Positions 1 through 6,081 of a stretch of 15,346 nucleotides of DNA are shown here, piece after piece (the stretch's first letter is position 1; each line of letters opens with the position of its first letter). The notes beneath the pieces are model-generated. The model had not been told where the DNA came from, did not search any database, and saw nothing but the letters and a program-made list of their open reading frames with translations. The stretch covers positions 1 to 15,346 of the forward strand of contig DBFNRV010000050.1 of assembly GCA_048421225.1 (NCBI GenBank). Direction: 5' to 3'. The translations under genes were made by a program, and so were the position numbers. This DNA comes from UMGS946 sp048421225 (GTDB lineage: Bacteria > Bacillota > Clostridia > Christensenellales > CAG-138).

Positions 1-1
1 T

Positions 2-829
2 GACGTGGGCTTAAAGCCCTACTCAGACAAATTATACTGCAACGAGGATCTGAAATCACTCACAAGATACCGTTTTGACAAAGTTTCTGAGCGTGCCCGC
101 CTAAAGCAGTCTGTGTCTCGTCTGGTGAATATCCTTTTCCCGGAACTGGAAGGCTTGGTGTCCACTCTCCACGGTAAGGCGGTCTATGCCATACTGTATG
201 AGTTTCCCGGCGCGCACCAGATCGCGTCCGCAAATCTAAAGCATTTGACCAATCTCCTTTCCACCGAATCCAAAGGCCATTTCACGCGTGCCACCGCAGA
301 TGAGATACGGGAAGCAGCCCGGCGCTCCATCAGTTCCTACCTTCCTGCCAAGTCTCTTGAGCTAAAGCACACGATTACCCTAATTCGGGAGCTTAGTACA
401 CAGATCAATGAGATAGAAATCGAGATAAACGCAATACTTGATAAAATTGATTCTCCAATCCTCTCTGTGCCCGGAATCGGCCCAAATCTCGGTGCTGTGA
501 TCCTTGCCGAGATCGGAGATTTCAGCCGCTTTGACAGTCCCGACAAGATTCTTGCTTTTGCCGGATGTTCACCATCCACCTATCAGTCGGGACAGTTATA
601 CTCCTCCCATGCCAAGATGGAGAAGCGTGGCTCAAGGTATCTTCGGTATGCTTTGCTCAACGCTGCCAAGCGAGTTTCCAGATGGGAGCCGACCTTCTCA
701 GCATATTTGAGCAAAAAGATGTCCGAAGGAAAGCATTACAACGTGGCTGTTTCTCATGCGGCGAAGAAGCTCGTTCGACTCTTGTACCATTTGGAAACCA
801 CTGGGGAACCGTATAGCCCGACTACATAA
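2..829 (+). CDS. IS110-family transposase, 5'-truncated by the window edge
   Basis: This is the C-terminal 275 or so residues of a transposase (recombinase) that moves its own insertion sequence. The frame is open to the first full codon at base 2, so the gene begins outside the window; a GTG at base 5 is not its real start. Visible parts are a helical middle region (after about codon 30), a long predicted coiled helix (roughly codons 115-150), and the C-terminal Transposase_20 domain, recognised by its helix-hairpin-helix stretch PGIGPNLGAVILAEIG and the following AGCSPSTYQSGQ. The Ser of QSG (bases 587-589) is the residue I would align with the family's nucleophilic serine; this is by analogy. 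The N-terminal RuvC-like DEDD domain, expected in a protein of about 400 residues, lies upstream of the window. The part seen is free of stops and frameshifts, so the copy may be intact. Confidence 0.93.
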   Translation, partial: DVGLKPYSDKLYCNEDLKSLTRYRFDKVSERARLKQSVSRLVNILFPELEGLVSTLHGKAVYAILYEFPGAHQIASANLKHLTNLLSTESKGHFTRATADEIREAARRSISSYLPAKSLELKHTITLIRELSTQINEIEIEINAILDKIDSPILSVPGIGPNLGAVILAEIGDFSRFDSPDKILAFAGCSPSTYQSGQLYSSHAKMEKRGSRYLRYALLNAAKRVSRWEPTFSAYLSKKMSEGKHYNVAVSHAAKKLVRLLYHLETTGEPYSPTT

Positions 830-902
830 CTTCCCTTTTGAACCCGAGCTCTCCTCTGTGATGTTCCCGCTTAGCCGGCGCAGCGCTCCCTTGACAAACC
901 GG

Positions 903-1000
903 AGCATTCAGATGCTACCATTTGTATTGCGAGGGCGGTTGGGCTTGCTTCACTGTTCCCTTCGTCACCCTCGCTGTCATATCCTCAGCATCTGAATGCT
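903..1000 (+). repeat. nested inverted repeat downstream of the IS110 transposase
   Basis: AGCATTCAGATGCT (903-916) is the exact reverse complement of AGCATCTGAATGCT (987-1000). Each arm is itself a near-palindrome (AGCAT-4-ATGCT). Inside lies a second pair, GCGAGGG (929-935) and CCCTCGC (968-974). As RNA this would fold into a long hairpin of about 98 nt, or into two small hairpins flanking a central one. It lies 73 bases past the transposase stop, in the place where IS1111-type members of the family keep their guide RNA, but that role is inference. A TTGACA at 891-896 with TACCAT at 916-921 (19-base spacing) is a weak promoter candidate in front. Confidence 0.75.
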
Positions 1001-1047
1001 GTTTGTCATGGGCGGCAGCCTTCTCCCCAAAATAATCATTTCTAGGC

Positions 1048-1076
1048 TTGACATTTAATAGTGAGTCTCCTATTAC
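1048..1076 (+). promoter_or_regulatory. candidate sigma-A promoter with overlapping operator-like palindrome
   Basis: TTGACA (1048-1053), 17 bases, TATTAC (1071-1076). A short inverted repeat, TAATAG-8-CTATTA (1056-1075), fills the spacer and overlaps the -10 box, as repressor sites often do. It faces cysS, but a terminator-like hairpin (1194-1231) lies between. It might belong to the insertion-sequence end or to a short independent transcript. Confidence 0.35.
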
Positions 1077-1193
1077 TATAAAGTTATATATAAACGATAT
1101 CATAATATATAACCTTAATCAATACAAACGGCCCAAATTTTAATAGATTATCATTAAAAACAATGTCGAATAAAGATATGTAGTCAGTCTAAT

Positions 1194-1231
1194 ACGGCGA
1201 ATAAAAAATTATTTGTTAAGCCGCCGTTTTT
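1194..1231 (+). terminator. terminator- or attenuator-like hairpin before cysS
   Basis: ACGGCG (1194-1199) pairs with CGCCGT (1222-1227) and is followed directly by TTTT, giving a run of five T. Inside, AATAA (1200-1204) pairs with TTATT (1209-1213), leaving an 8-base bulge on the 3' side. It would stop transcripts arriving from the insertion sequence. No T-box sequence or other leader motif for tRNA-Cys sensing was seen. Confidence 0.45.
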
Positions 1232-1273
1232 CCTTAAAATAAAACGTTATCAAGATCGCTGGAACTATGATAT

Positions 1274-1279
1274 TATAAT
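1274..1279 (+). promoter_or_regulatory. probable -10 box of the cysS promoter
   Basis: A perfect TATAAT lies 43 bases upstream of the cysS start and downstream of the hairpin at 1194-1231. No good -35 box is found at 16-18 bases; TTATCA (1247-1252) is 21 bases away. The call rests on the -10 box and its position. Confidence 0.4.
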
Positions 1280-1321
1280 GCAAGGCTAAATGCAAGATCA
1301 TATGCGCAAGGGAGGAATATC

Positions 1322-2716
1322 GTGCTTATATACAACACCATGACGCGCAAAAAAGAGGAACTGATCCCCATAAAGCAGGGTGAGATCAGCATGTATGTAT
1401 GCGGGCCAACGGTCTACAATTTTATACACGTTGGAAACGCCAGGCCGTTGATTGTATTTGATACTCTGCGGAGGTATCTTGAGTATAGGGGATTTAAGGT
1501 GACCTTCGTTCAGAACTTTACTGATATAGACGATAAGCTGATACGCAGGGCCGCGGAGGAGGGCTGCCCGGTTAAAGCCGTGGCGGACAGGTATATAAAG
1601 GAATATTATACGGATGCAAAAGCCCTTCATGTGAACGACGCCACATTCAGCCCGCATGCCACGGAACATATAGGCGATATCATTAACCTGATACAGCGCT
1701 TGATCGATATGGGCTACGCCTATGCGGCCGATAACGGCGACGTATACTTTTCGGTCCGCAGCTATCCCTCATATGGGAAGCTTACCGGACAATCGATAGA
1801 GTCGCTGGAGAGCGGTGCGCGTATAGACCCCGCCGAGCAAAAGCGCGACCCGCTGGATTTTGCCCTATGGAAGGGGTATAAGCCGGGCGAGCCATATTGG
1901 GAGGCCCCATGGGGCGACGGGCGGCCTGGATGGCACATAGAATGCTCGGCTATGAGCATGCGGCTTCTTGGGGAAACCTTTGACATTCACGCGGGCGGGC
2001 AGGATCTGATGTTCCCGCATCACGAAAACGAAATAGCTCAAAGCGAGGCCGCTACCGGCAGGCCGTTTGCGCGTTACTGGATGCATAACGGCTATATAAA
2101 CGTCAATAATCAAAAGATGTCGAAGAGCCTTGGCAATTTCAGGACTGTCCGCGATATTGTAACCGAATTCGAACCGGACGCGTTAAGGCTGTTCATGCTT
2201 TCGGCCCATTACAGAAGCCCGATTAACTTCTCTAGGGAGCTTATGGAGCAGGCCGAGTCCGCTTGTACGAGAATACGCACGGCAAAGGAGAGGCTGGCCG
2301 ACGCGCGCGTTTCGGATGTGCCGGATACGAGGGCTGAAGGCGCCTTTGTTGATTCGCTGAATGAATTCCGCCAAGCGTTTATCAGGGCCATGGACGACGA
2401 TCTCAACACAGCCGACGCAATCGGGACGCTGTTTGAGCTGATACGGGCCTGCAACACCTTTGTGACCGAGCCGAGGAGCGCAGGGGCTGTTAAAATGGCG
2501 CGGGAGCTGTTCGGTGAGCTTGCGGGCGTATTGGGAATAGAGACGCAAACGCGGGCCGAGTTTCCGGAAGCGGCGCTGACGCTGCTCGACGAGCGAGCCG
2601 CCGCGAGGGGCGCAAGGGACTGGGCCAGGGCGGACGCAATACGCGACGAGCTTAAAGCCATGGGGTTTGCTGTTGAGGACTCGCCTCAGGGCGCAAAGTT
2701 AAAGCCGCTTGCGTGA
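1322..2716 (+). CDS. cysS: cysteinyl-tRNA synthetase
   Basis: Class I aminoacyl-tRNA synthetase that charges tRNA-Cys with cysteine in the cytoplasm, using ATP. The 464-residue length is normal for bacterial CysRS. Signature motifs: the HIGH-type HVGN at 36-39 within FIHVGNARP, KMSKS at 265-269, and the zinc ligands Cys27, Cys208, His233 and Glu237. These fall one residue before the positions known in the E. coli enzyme. The C-terminal part carries the usual DALR-type helical domain and the end region that contacts the tRNA. The start is taken as GTG at 1322 because AAGGGAGG (1308-1315) sits 6 bases upstream; an ATG at 1340 has no such site. The gene follows an AT-rich leader and precedes a small membrane-protein gene by 66 bases. 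All functional residues are present. Confidence 0.98.
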   Translation: MLIYNTMTRKKEELIPIKQGEISMYVCGPTVYNFIHVGNARPLIVFDTLRRYLEYRGFKVTFVQNFTDIDDKLIRRAAEEGCPVKAVADRYIKEYYTDAKALHVNDATFSPHATEHIGDIINLIQRLIDMGYAYAADNGDVYFSVRSYPSYGKLTGQSIESLESGARIDPAEQKRDPLDFALWKGYKPGEPYWEAPWGDGRPGWHIECSAMSMRLLGETFDIHAGGQDLMFPHHENEIAQSEAATGRPFARYWMHNGYINVNNQKMSKSLGNFRTVRDIVTEFEPDALRLFMLSAHYRSPINFSRELMEQAESACTRIRTAKERLADARVSDVPDTRAEGAFVDSLNEFRQAFIRAMDDDLNTADAIGTLFELIRACNTFVTEPRSAGAVKMARELFGELAGVLGIETQTRAEFPEAALTLLDERAAARGARDWARADAIRDELKAMGFAVEDSPQGAKLKPLA

Positions 2717-2751
2717 CCTTAAGACGGCAAACCGGCGATTAAGGGATTTTT
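2717..2751 (+). terminator. weak terminator-like hairpin after cysS
   Basis: CCTTAA (2717-2722), starting directly after the stop codon, pairs with TTAAGG (2739-2744). CGG/CCG (2725-2727, 2732-2734) pairs inside, and a run of five T follows at 2747-2751. The stem is short and has an internal loop, so some read-through into the next gene is likely. Confidence 0.35.
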
Positions 2752-2782
2752 CACTAGTTCTACAGAAGAAGGAGGCGTCGAA

Positions 2783-3268
2783 ATGGGCGTTGTGCTATTT
2801 ATCTTGGTTGCCGTTTATCTGCTGTATCTGGCTATAAAGGGCGAGGGGAAGATATACTCGCTGGAGCGAATTTATGAGGATAAGGTTAAGCGGCATGTAA
2901 AACAGGTGCGGATTTTGCTGTTTATTGACGTTGCGCTGCTTTTGGGAGTAAGCGCATTGGAGCTTTTAGGAATATTCGAGGAGATGATGTGGCTCAGGTT
3001 TGTGTTAGGAGCCGTTGTTATCATTCCTTTGATAGCCATACCGGTGCTTACTTATAAGAATACCGACCCTGAAAAGCGGTTCCAGCCCGTGCCATCGCGG
3101 TACAGCGACGAGGCTAAGAACAAGGAAAAGTCAAATCCCAGCCATACCGGCGGCGAGGGTAAAAGGGCGGCGGAAAAGACCACGGCAAAGCCGCGGGCCG
3201 AATCAGACGTGGACGACGGCAGCGCCGAAAGCCCGTTTTACGATCCCGACCCCGACGACCTTGAGTAA
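2783..3268 (+). CDS. small membrane protein of unknown function
   Basis: I do not recognise a named family. The 161-residue protein has three hydrophobic segments: about 3-18 at the very N-terminus, 43-64, and 70-90. A basic stretch (about 28-42) lies between the first two. After residue 92 comes a highly charged, low-complexity tail of about 70 residues. It is rich in Lys, Glu, Ala, Ser and Asp, turns strongly acidic at the end (DPDPDDLE), and is probably disordered. The start is well supported by AAGGAGG (2769-2775) 7 bases before ATG. The gene lies 66 bases after cysS on the same strand and ends before a bidirectional terminator, so it may be partly co-transcribed with cysS. Its job cannot be told from sequence; a membrane-tethered accessory or scaffold role would be a guess. 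Confidence 0.8.
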   Translation: MGVVLFILVAVYLLYLAIKGEGKIYSLERIYEDKVKRHVKQVRILLFIDVALLLGVSALELLGIFEEMMWLRFVLGAVVIIPLIAIPVLTYKNTDPEKRFQPVPSRYSDEAKNKEKSNPSHTGGEGKRAAEKTTAKPRAESDVDDGSAESPFYDPDPDDLE

Positions 3269-3390
3269 GCCCTCCATGGATAAGCGTGCTTCAAGACGTA
3301 CCGGTCTATTGAGTTTTTTACCGGCCCATCTGGACGTCGCATAAAAATCAAAATATTTTGCATACATACGCTGGATATCCGAAAAACTTA

Positions 3391-3417
3391 TCAAAAGGCG
3401 CGGCAAGCGCCTTTTGA
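3391..3417. terminator. bidirectional Rho-independent terminator
   Basis: A perfect 11-bp stem, TCAAAAGGCGC paired with GCGCCTTTTGA, has a 5-base loop (3402-3406). The stem has A-runs on one side and T-runs on the other, so it can work on both strands. It lies between the convergent membrane-protein gene (+) and the MazG-like gene (-). Confidence 0.85.
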
Positions 3418-3530
3418 ATTATCCTTCAGGACCGGTTTATGAGTCCAAGGGGCCAAACTAAAACGGACTATCATTGCTAAACGCGGGAATGAGGCCCGGA
3501 TCACTCACGAAAACACATACGACGCCTTCG

Positions 3531-3833
3531 TCAGTCGCATATCCGTTTCAGCACCCCGTTTATAACCTCATAGCGCCTGTTTTCATTTTTAGCGATTTTT
3601 TTCAGTATCTCCTCTTCAAGATTTACGCCGAGCATCTGGGATAAACCCATAAGGTAGATCGCTATGTCCGCCAGCTCCTCGCCTATGCCGTTCCCCCCGT
3701 TTTTATACGCTTCGAAGGCTTCCGCAACCTCTCCGTACAGCAGGCAGAATTCAGTGTTCACGTCTGTGGTGTTAAACCCTTTACTGAGTTTGTTTTGAAA
3801 TACGCTATTTTGAAGCTTTGTAATATCTACCAT
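3531..3833 (-). CDS. MazG-like nucleotide pyrophosphohydrolase
   Basis: Small all-alpha NTP pyrophosphatase of the MazG superfamily. Such proteins cleave (d)NTPs to (d)NMP and pyrophosphate and help keep damaged or unwanted nucleotides out of the pool; the exact substrate here is unknown. The 100-residue length fits the single-domain MazG-like group. The metal-binding pattern ExxE...ExxD is complete: Glu35 and Glu38 in GEVAEAF, then Glu53 and Asp56 in EELADIAIYL, with 14 residues between the halves. The start ATG has AGGA a few bases upstream. It is the last gene of a minus-strand cluster, 42 bases after the reductase gene, and is followed by the terminator at 3391-3417. Placement near a dCMP deaminase agrees with a nucleotide-pool role. 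Confidence 0.85.
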   Translation of the reverse strand: MVDITKLQNSVFQNKLSKGFNTTDVNTEFCLLYGEVAEAFEAYKNGGNGIGEELADIAIYLMGLSQMLGVNLEEEILKKIAKNENRRYEVINGVLKRICD

Positions 3834-3875
3834 GGATTTGTCCTAAACCTCTCAATCAATAAAATATTTTTAAAA

Positions 3876-4976
3876 TTACGAAACCCCTTTATCGTCGCTC
3901 CCTGTTACCTTTATAGCCTTAAGCCCGCTCTCCATGACAAGCTTTCGTACCGCGGGCCAATACATAAACGGCAGCTTTAGCGCCTTAAGCCTTAACTTCA
4001 TTCGAATTGGAAGCGTTTTTGACCTATATGCGAGGTTAAAGGACCTGTCATGGCCCGAATTGAGCGCATCAGCCAGCAAGTGGGCGCTGTTTATGGCGAA
4101 GCTGATACCCTCCAGGGAACTCGGGCTGATAAAGCCCGCCGCCTCTCCGATTAAGAACGCCCCTCCTCCTCCGCAATAGAACCTGTCCGTGAACGAAGGC
4201 CTGAGCACAACGCACGCCTCAGTCCTTATCGGCTCTCCAAAGCGGAACCCAAATTCCCGTTTTAGCTTGCTCTTTTGCGCCTCAAAGCGGCCCCGCGGGT
4301 CGTCTTGAGGGAACGCCCCGCCGAATATAAATACATTATCCTTGGAAATGGACCAGGAGCAGCAGTCGCTTGTATCGGAATCGAATATGCAGGAATAGAA
4401 CGGGCTGCTGTGCGTTTCTTTAAACCATTGCTGGATCGAAATATAGCTCCGTATTCGCGAATTGGGATAAAGAACCCTTCTTAGCAGCGAATTGGCGCCA
4501 TCAGCGCCAACGGCGTATTTCGCCGTCAGGCCGCCCTCGGCGCCAGCCTCGTTATAACGTATCAAAAAGCCGCGGTCGGTTCGCTTTACCGATGTACAGC
4601 GGCAATCCGCAAGTATTTTAACCCTGTCGGGAATCATGCCGATTAGCCACCTGTCAAACTTATCCCTATCCAGGTTGATGTAAAAGCGCTGATAGTGACG
4701 AACCAGCTTTGAGCGCAGGTCTATGGTCTTTACCGCAAATATTTGCGGATCGACCAGCACGTCCTTTGGCAGCGTAAGATCAAAGCGCGCCAGAGCCTTC
4801 TGCGCGTCCTTGGATAAAAGTCCGCCGCACGGCTTTTTAAAGCCGCCGCCGGCATCCGGAGGCTTTTTGTCAAGCGCTATAACCCGAAAGTTTTGGCTTA
4901 ATAGCCTGGCGAGCGTTGCTCCGGCAGGCCCAAGCCCTATGATGGCTATATCATAATCAGGCAGTTTATCGCACAT
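3876..4976 (-). CDS. FAD-dependent oxidoreductase, geranylgeranyl-reductase-like
   Basis: Flavoprotein of the geranylgeranyl reductase / p-hydroxybenzoate-hydroxylase-fold family, 366 residues. The N-terminal Rossmann motif GLGPAGA is at 14-20, with Asp36 at the end of the second strand as the likely ribose contact. KPCGGLL at 48-54 matches the (K/P)CGG signature of geranylgeranyl reductases. GADGANS at 157-163 is the DG motif, and GEAAGFISPSSLEGI from 277 is the second FAD motif, with Glu in place of the usual Asp. Family members reduce isoprenoid chains or act on other lipophilic substrates; nothing here fixes the substrate. An unusual SDCCSWS stretch lies at 203-209. There is no signal peptide. 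The ribosome-binding site is weak (AAAAGAA near the ATG; GGAGAG is further away), so translation may depend partly on the upstream gene, which ends 95 bases before. Confidence 0.85.
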   Translation of the reverse strand: MCDKLPDYDIAIIGLGPAGATLARLLSQNFRVIALDKKPPDAGGGFKKPCGGLLSKDAQKALARFDLTLPKDVLVDPQIFAVKTIDLRSKLVRHYQRFYINLDRDKFDRWLIGMIPDRVKILADCRCTSVKRTDRGFLIRYNEAGAEGGLTAKYAVGADGANSLLRRVLYPNSRIRSYISIQQWFKETHSSPFYSCIFDSDTSDCCSWSISKDNVFIFGGAFPQDDPRGRFEAQKSKLKREFGFRFGEPIRTEACVVLRPSFTDRFYCGGGGAFLIGEAAGFISPSSLEGISFAINSAHLLADALNSGHDRSFNLAYRSKTLPIRMKLRLKALKLPFMYWPAVRKLVMESGLKAIKVTGSDDKGVS

Positions 4977-5071
4977 AGGTTCTTTTCAGACTCTCCAACT
5001 TTGTTTTATGCGGCAAAAACACGCCGGCTGGAATATACGCAAATGGTTAGGGCCGCTGACACTCTTTAGTT

Positions 5072-5521
5072 CTATTCATACCTTCTTATGGGGATTCCGG
5101 CCATCCTGAATATTTCTAAGGAAAACTCGTCGGGATACCCCTCCCCATATATTACCTGCGCTATTCCCGCGTTTACTATCATTTTGGCGCAGATCACGCA
5201 CGGCTGATGGGTACAGTACAGGGTGGCCGATTCGATGCTTACGCCGAGCTTTGCCGCCTGGATAATAGCGTTTTGTTCGGCGTGTATACCATAGCATAAT
5301 TCATGCTGGGTGCCAGATGGTATCCCAAGCCTGTCGCGCATGCATTCGCAGCGTTCAACGCAGCTGGCTACGCCTGAGGGAGCGCCGTTATAACCTGTTG
5401 TTAGTATTCTCTTGTTTTTTACTATTACAGCGCCTATTTTGCGCCCTTCCCTATAACAGCTTGACCATCCCGCGATGGTTCTCGCCATTTCCATAAACCG
5501 CGAGTCCCATTTAGTCCACAT
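5072..5521 (-). CDS. deoxycytidylate (dCMP) deaminase
   Basis: Zinc enzyme that converts dCMP to dUMP, feeding thymidylate synthesis; ComEB of Bacillus belongs to the same family. The 149-residue length is typical. The catalytic motifs are complete: His80-Ala-Glu82 (HAEQNAI) and Cys108/Cys111 in PCVIC hold zinc and activate water, and TGYNGAPSG at 42-50 is the nucleotide-binding loop. Cys54, Cys58, Cys60 and His73 resemble the second, structural zinc site known in some dCMP deaminases. The start ATG follows GGAGGTGG. It is the first gene of a minus-strand cluster with the reductase and the MazG-like gene, and it has a strong promoter directly upstream. A related cytidine deaminase activity is possible, but the long Cys-rich insert favours dCMP deaminase. 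Confidence 0.93.
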   Translation of the reverse strand: MWTKWDSRFMEMARTIAGWSSCYREGRKIGAVIVKNKRILTTGYNGAPSGVASCVERCECMRDRLGIPSGTQHELCYGIHAEQNAIIQAAKLGVSIESATLYCTHQPCVICAKMIVNAGIAQVIYGEGYPDEFSLEIFRMAGIPIRRYE

Positions 5522-5542
5522 TGAGTACCACCTCCAGCCACA

Positions 5543-5571
5543 ATTATAGCATTTATACCCGCCTATGTAAA
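5543..5571 (-). promoter_or_regulatory. sigma-A promoter of the dCMP deaminase cluster
   Basis: Read on the minus strand: TTTACA (5571-5566), 17 bases, TATAAT (5548-5543), with a TGC just before the -10 box (extended -10). The predicted transcript start near 5536 falls at the edge of the ribosome-binding site, so the leader would be only about 15-20 bases. Confidence 0.75.
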
Positions 5572-5682
5572 ATCATCATTAAAAATAGTGAGAAAAATTA
5601 AGCAATTTTAAGCAAAGGTTATTTAAAATGGATTATTCACCTTAAATTGGTTATAATTCAAAATGAAGGCGATTAGCCAGCC

Positions 5683-5711
5683 TTGCCATGCGAACGATCA
5701 TAAACTATGAT
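5683..5711 (+). promoter_or_regulatory. sigma-A promoter of groES-groEL
   Basis: TTGCCA (5683-5688), 17 bases, TATGAT (5706-5711). The expected start point near 5718 lies right at the CIRCE operator, the standard arrangement for HrcA-repressed heat-shock operons. Confidence 0.8.
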
Positions 5712-5718
5712 ATCCCTG

Positions 5719-5745
5719 TTAGCACTCAAAAAAGACGAGTGCTAA
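5719..5745. promoter_or_regulatory. CIRCE operator (HrcA binding site)
   Basis: A perfect TTAGCACTC-N9-GAGTGCTAA, the consensus CIRCE inverted repeat, extended by one more G/C pair (5718, 5746). HrcA, not encoded in this window, binds it and represses groES-groEL until heat or folding stress titrates the GroEL that HrcA needs. Confidence 0.98.
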
Positions 5746-5783
5746 CATTATGAGGATAATACCACTAAAAGGAGGAATAAACC

Positions 5784-6068
5784 ATGACGCTAAAACCATT
5801 GGCGGACCGCGTCGTAATCAAGAGCCTTGAGGTTGAAGAAACCAGCAAAGGCGGAATAATACTTACAGGAACGGCTAAGGAAAAGCCCCAGATGGCCGAA
5901 GTAATTGCCGTAGGCCCGGGCGGCAACGTGGATGGCAAGGAAGTGACCATGCATGTCGGCGAGGGAGACAGGGTAATCTATTCCAAGTATGCCGGAACGG
6001 AAGTTAAGCTCGACGGAGTTGAGTACATCGTGGTTCGCCAGAACGATATTCTGGCAATAGTAGAGTAA
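5784..6068 (+). CDS. groES: co-chaperonin GroES
   Basis: Ten-kDa co-chaperonin; seven copies form the lid that caps the GroEL cylinder during protein folding in the cytoplasm. The 94-residue length is standard. It begins with the typical LKPLADRVVIK, carries the mobile loop with its GGIILTG anchor near residues 24-30 that binds GroEL, and ends with the usual YIVVRQNDILAIVE-type strand. ATG is preceded by AAGGAGG. It is the first gene of the CIRCE-controlled operon, with groEL 13 bases downstream. Nothing unusual is seen. Confidence 0.98.
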   Translation: MTLKPLADRVVIKSLEVEETSKGGIILTGTAKEKPQMAEVIAVGPGGNVDGKEVTMHVGEGDRVIYSKYAGTEVKLDGVEYIVVRQNDILAIVE

Positions 6069-6081
6069 GGAGGAATCAAAA

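Larger units (their letters stand above)
1..1000 (+). mobile_element. 3' part of an IS110-family insertion sequence
   Basis: The window opens inside an IS110-family element. It shows the C-terminal part of the transposase and a non-coding stretch with a nested inverted repeat (903-1000). Elements of this family lack normal terminal inverted repeats and target duplications, so the true end cannot be fixed by eye; 1000 is the end of the last clear structure, not a proven boundary. The element could extend somewhat further into the AT-rich stretch before cysS. Confidence 0.55.

Noticed and set aside
1001..1321. T-box or other tRNA-Cys-sensing leader of cysS
   Set aside because: The conserved T-box sequence and specifier-loop features are not present; only a simple terminator-like hairpin is seen.
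2209..2661. Antisense open frame inside cysS, rich in Ser and Ala
   Set aside because: Low-complexity shadow of GC-rich codons on the other strand; cysS is intact and certain.
3300..3444. Imperfect direct repeat ACCGGTCTATTGAGT / ACCGGTTTATGAGT on both sides of the terminator
   Set aside because: Only two short imperfect copies with no further structure; likely chance in intergenic sequence.
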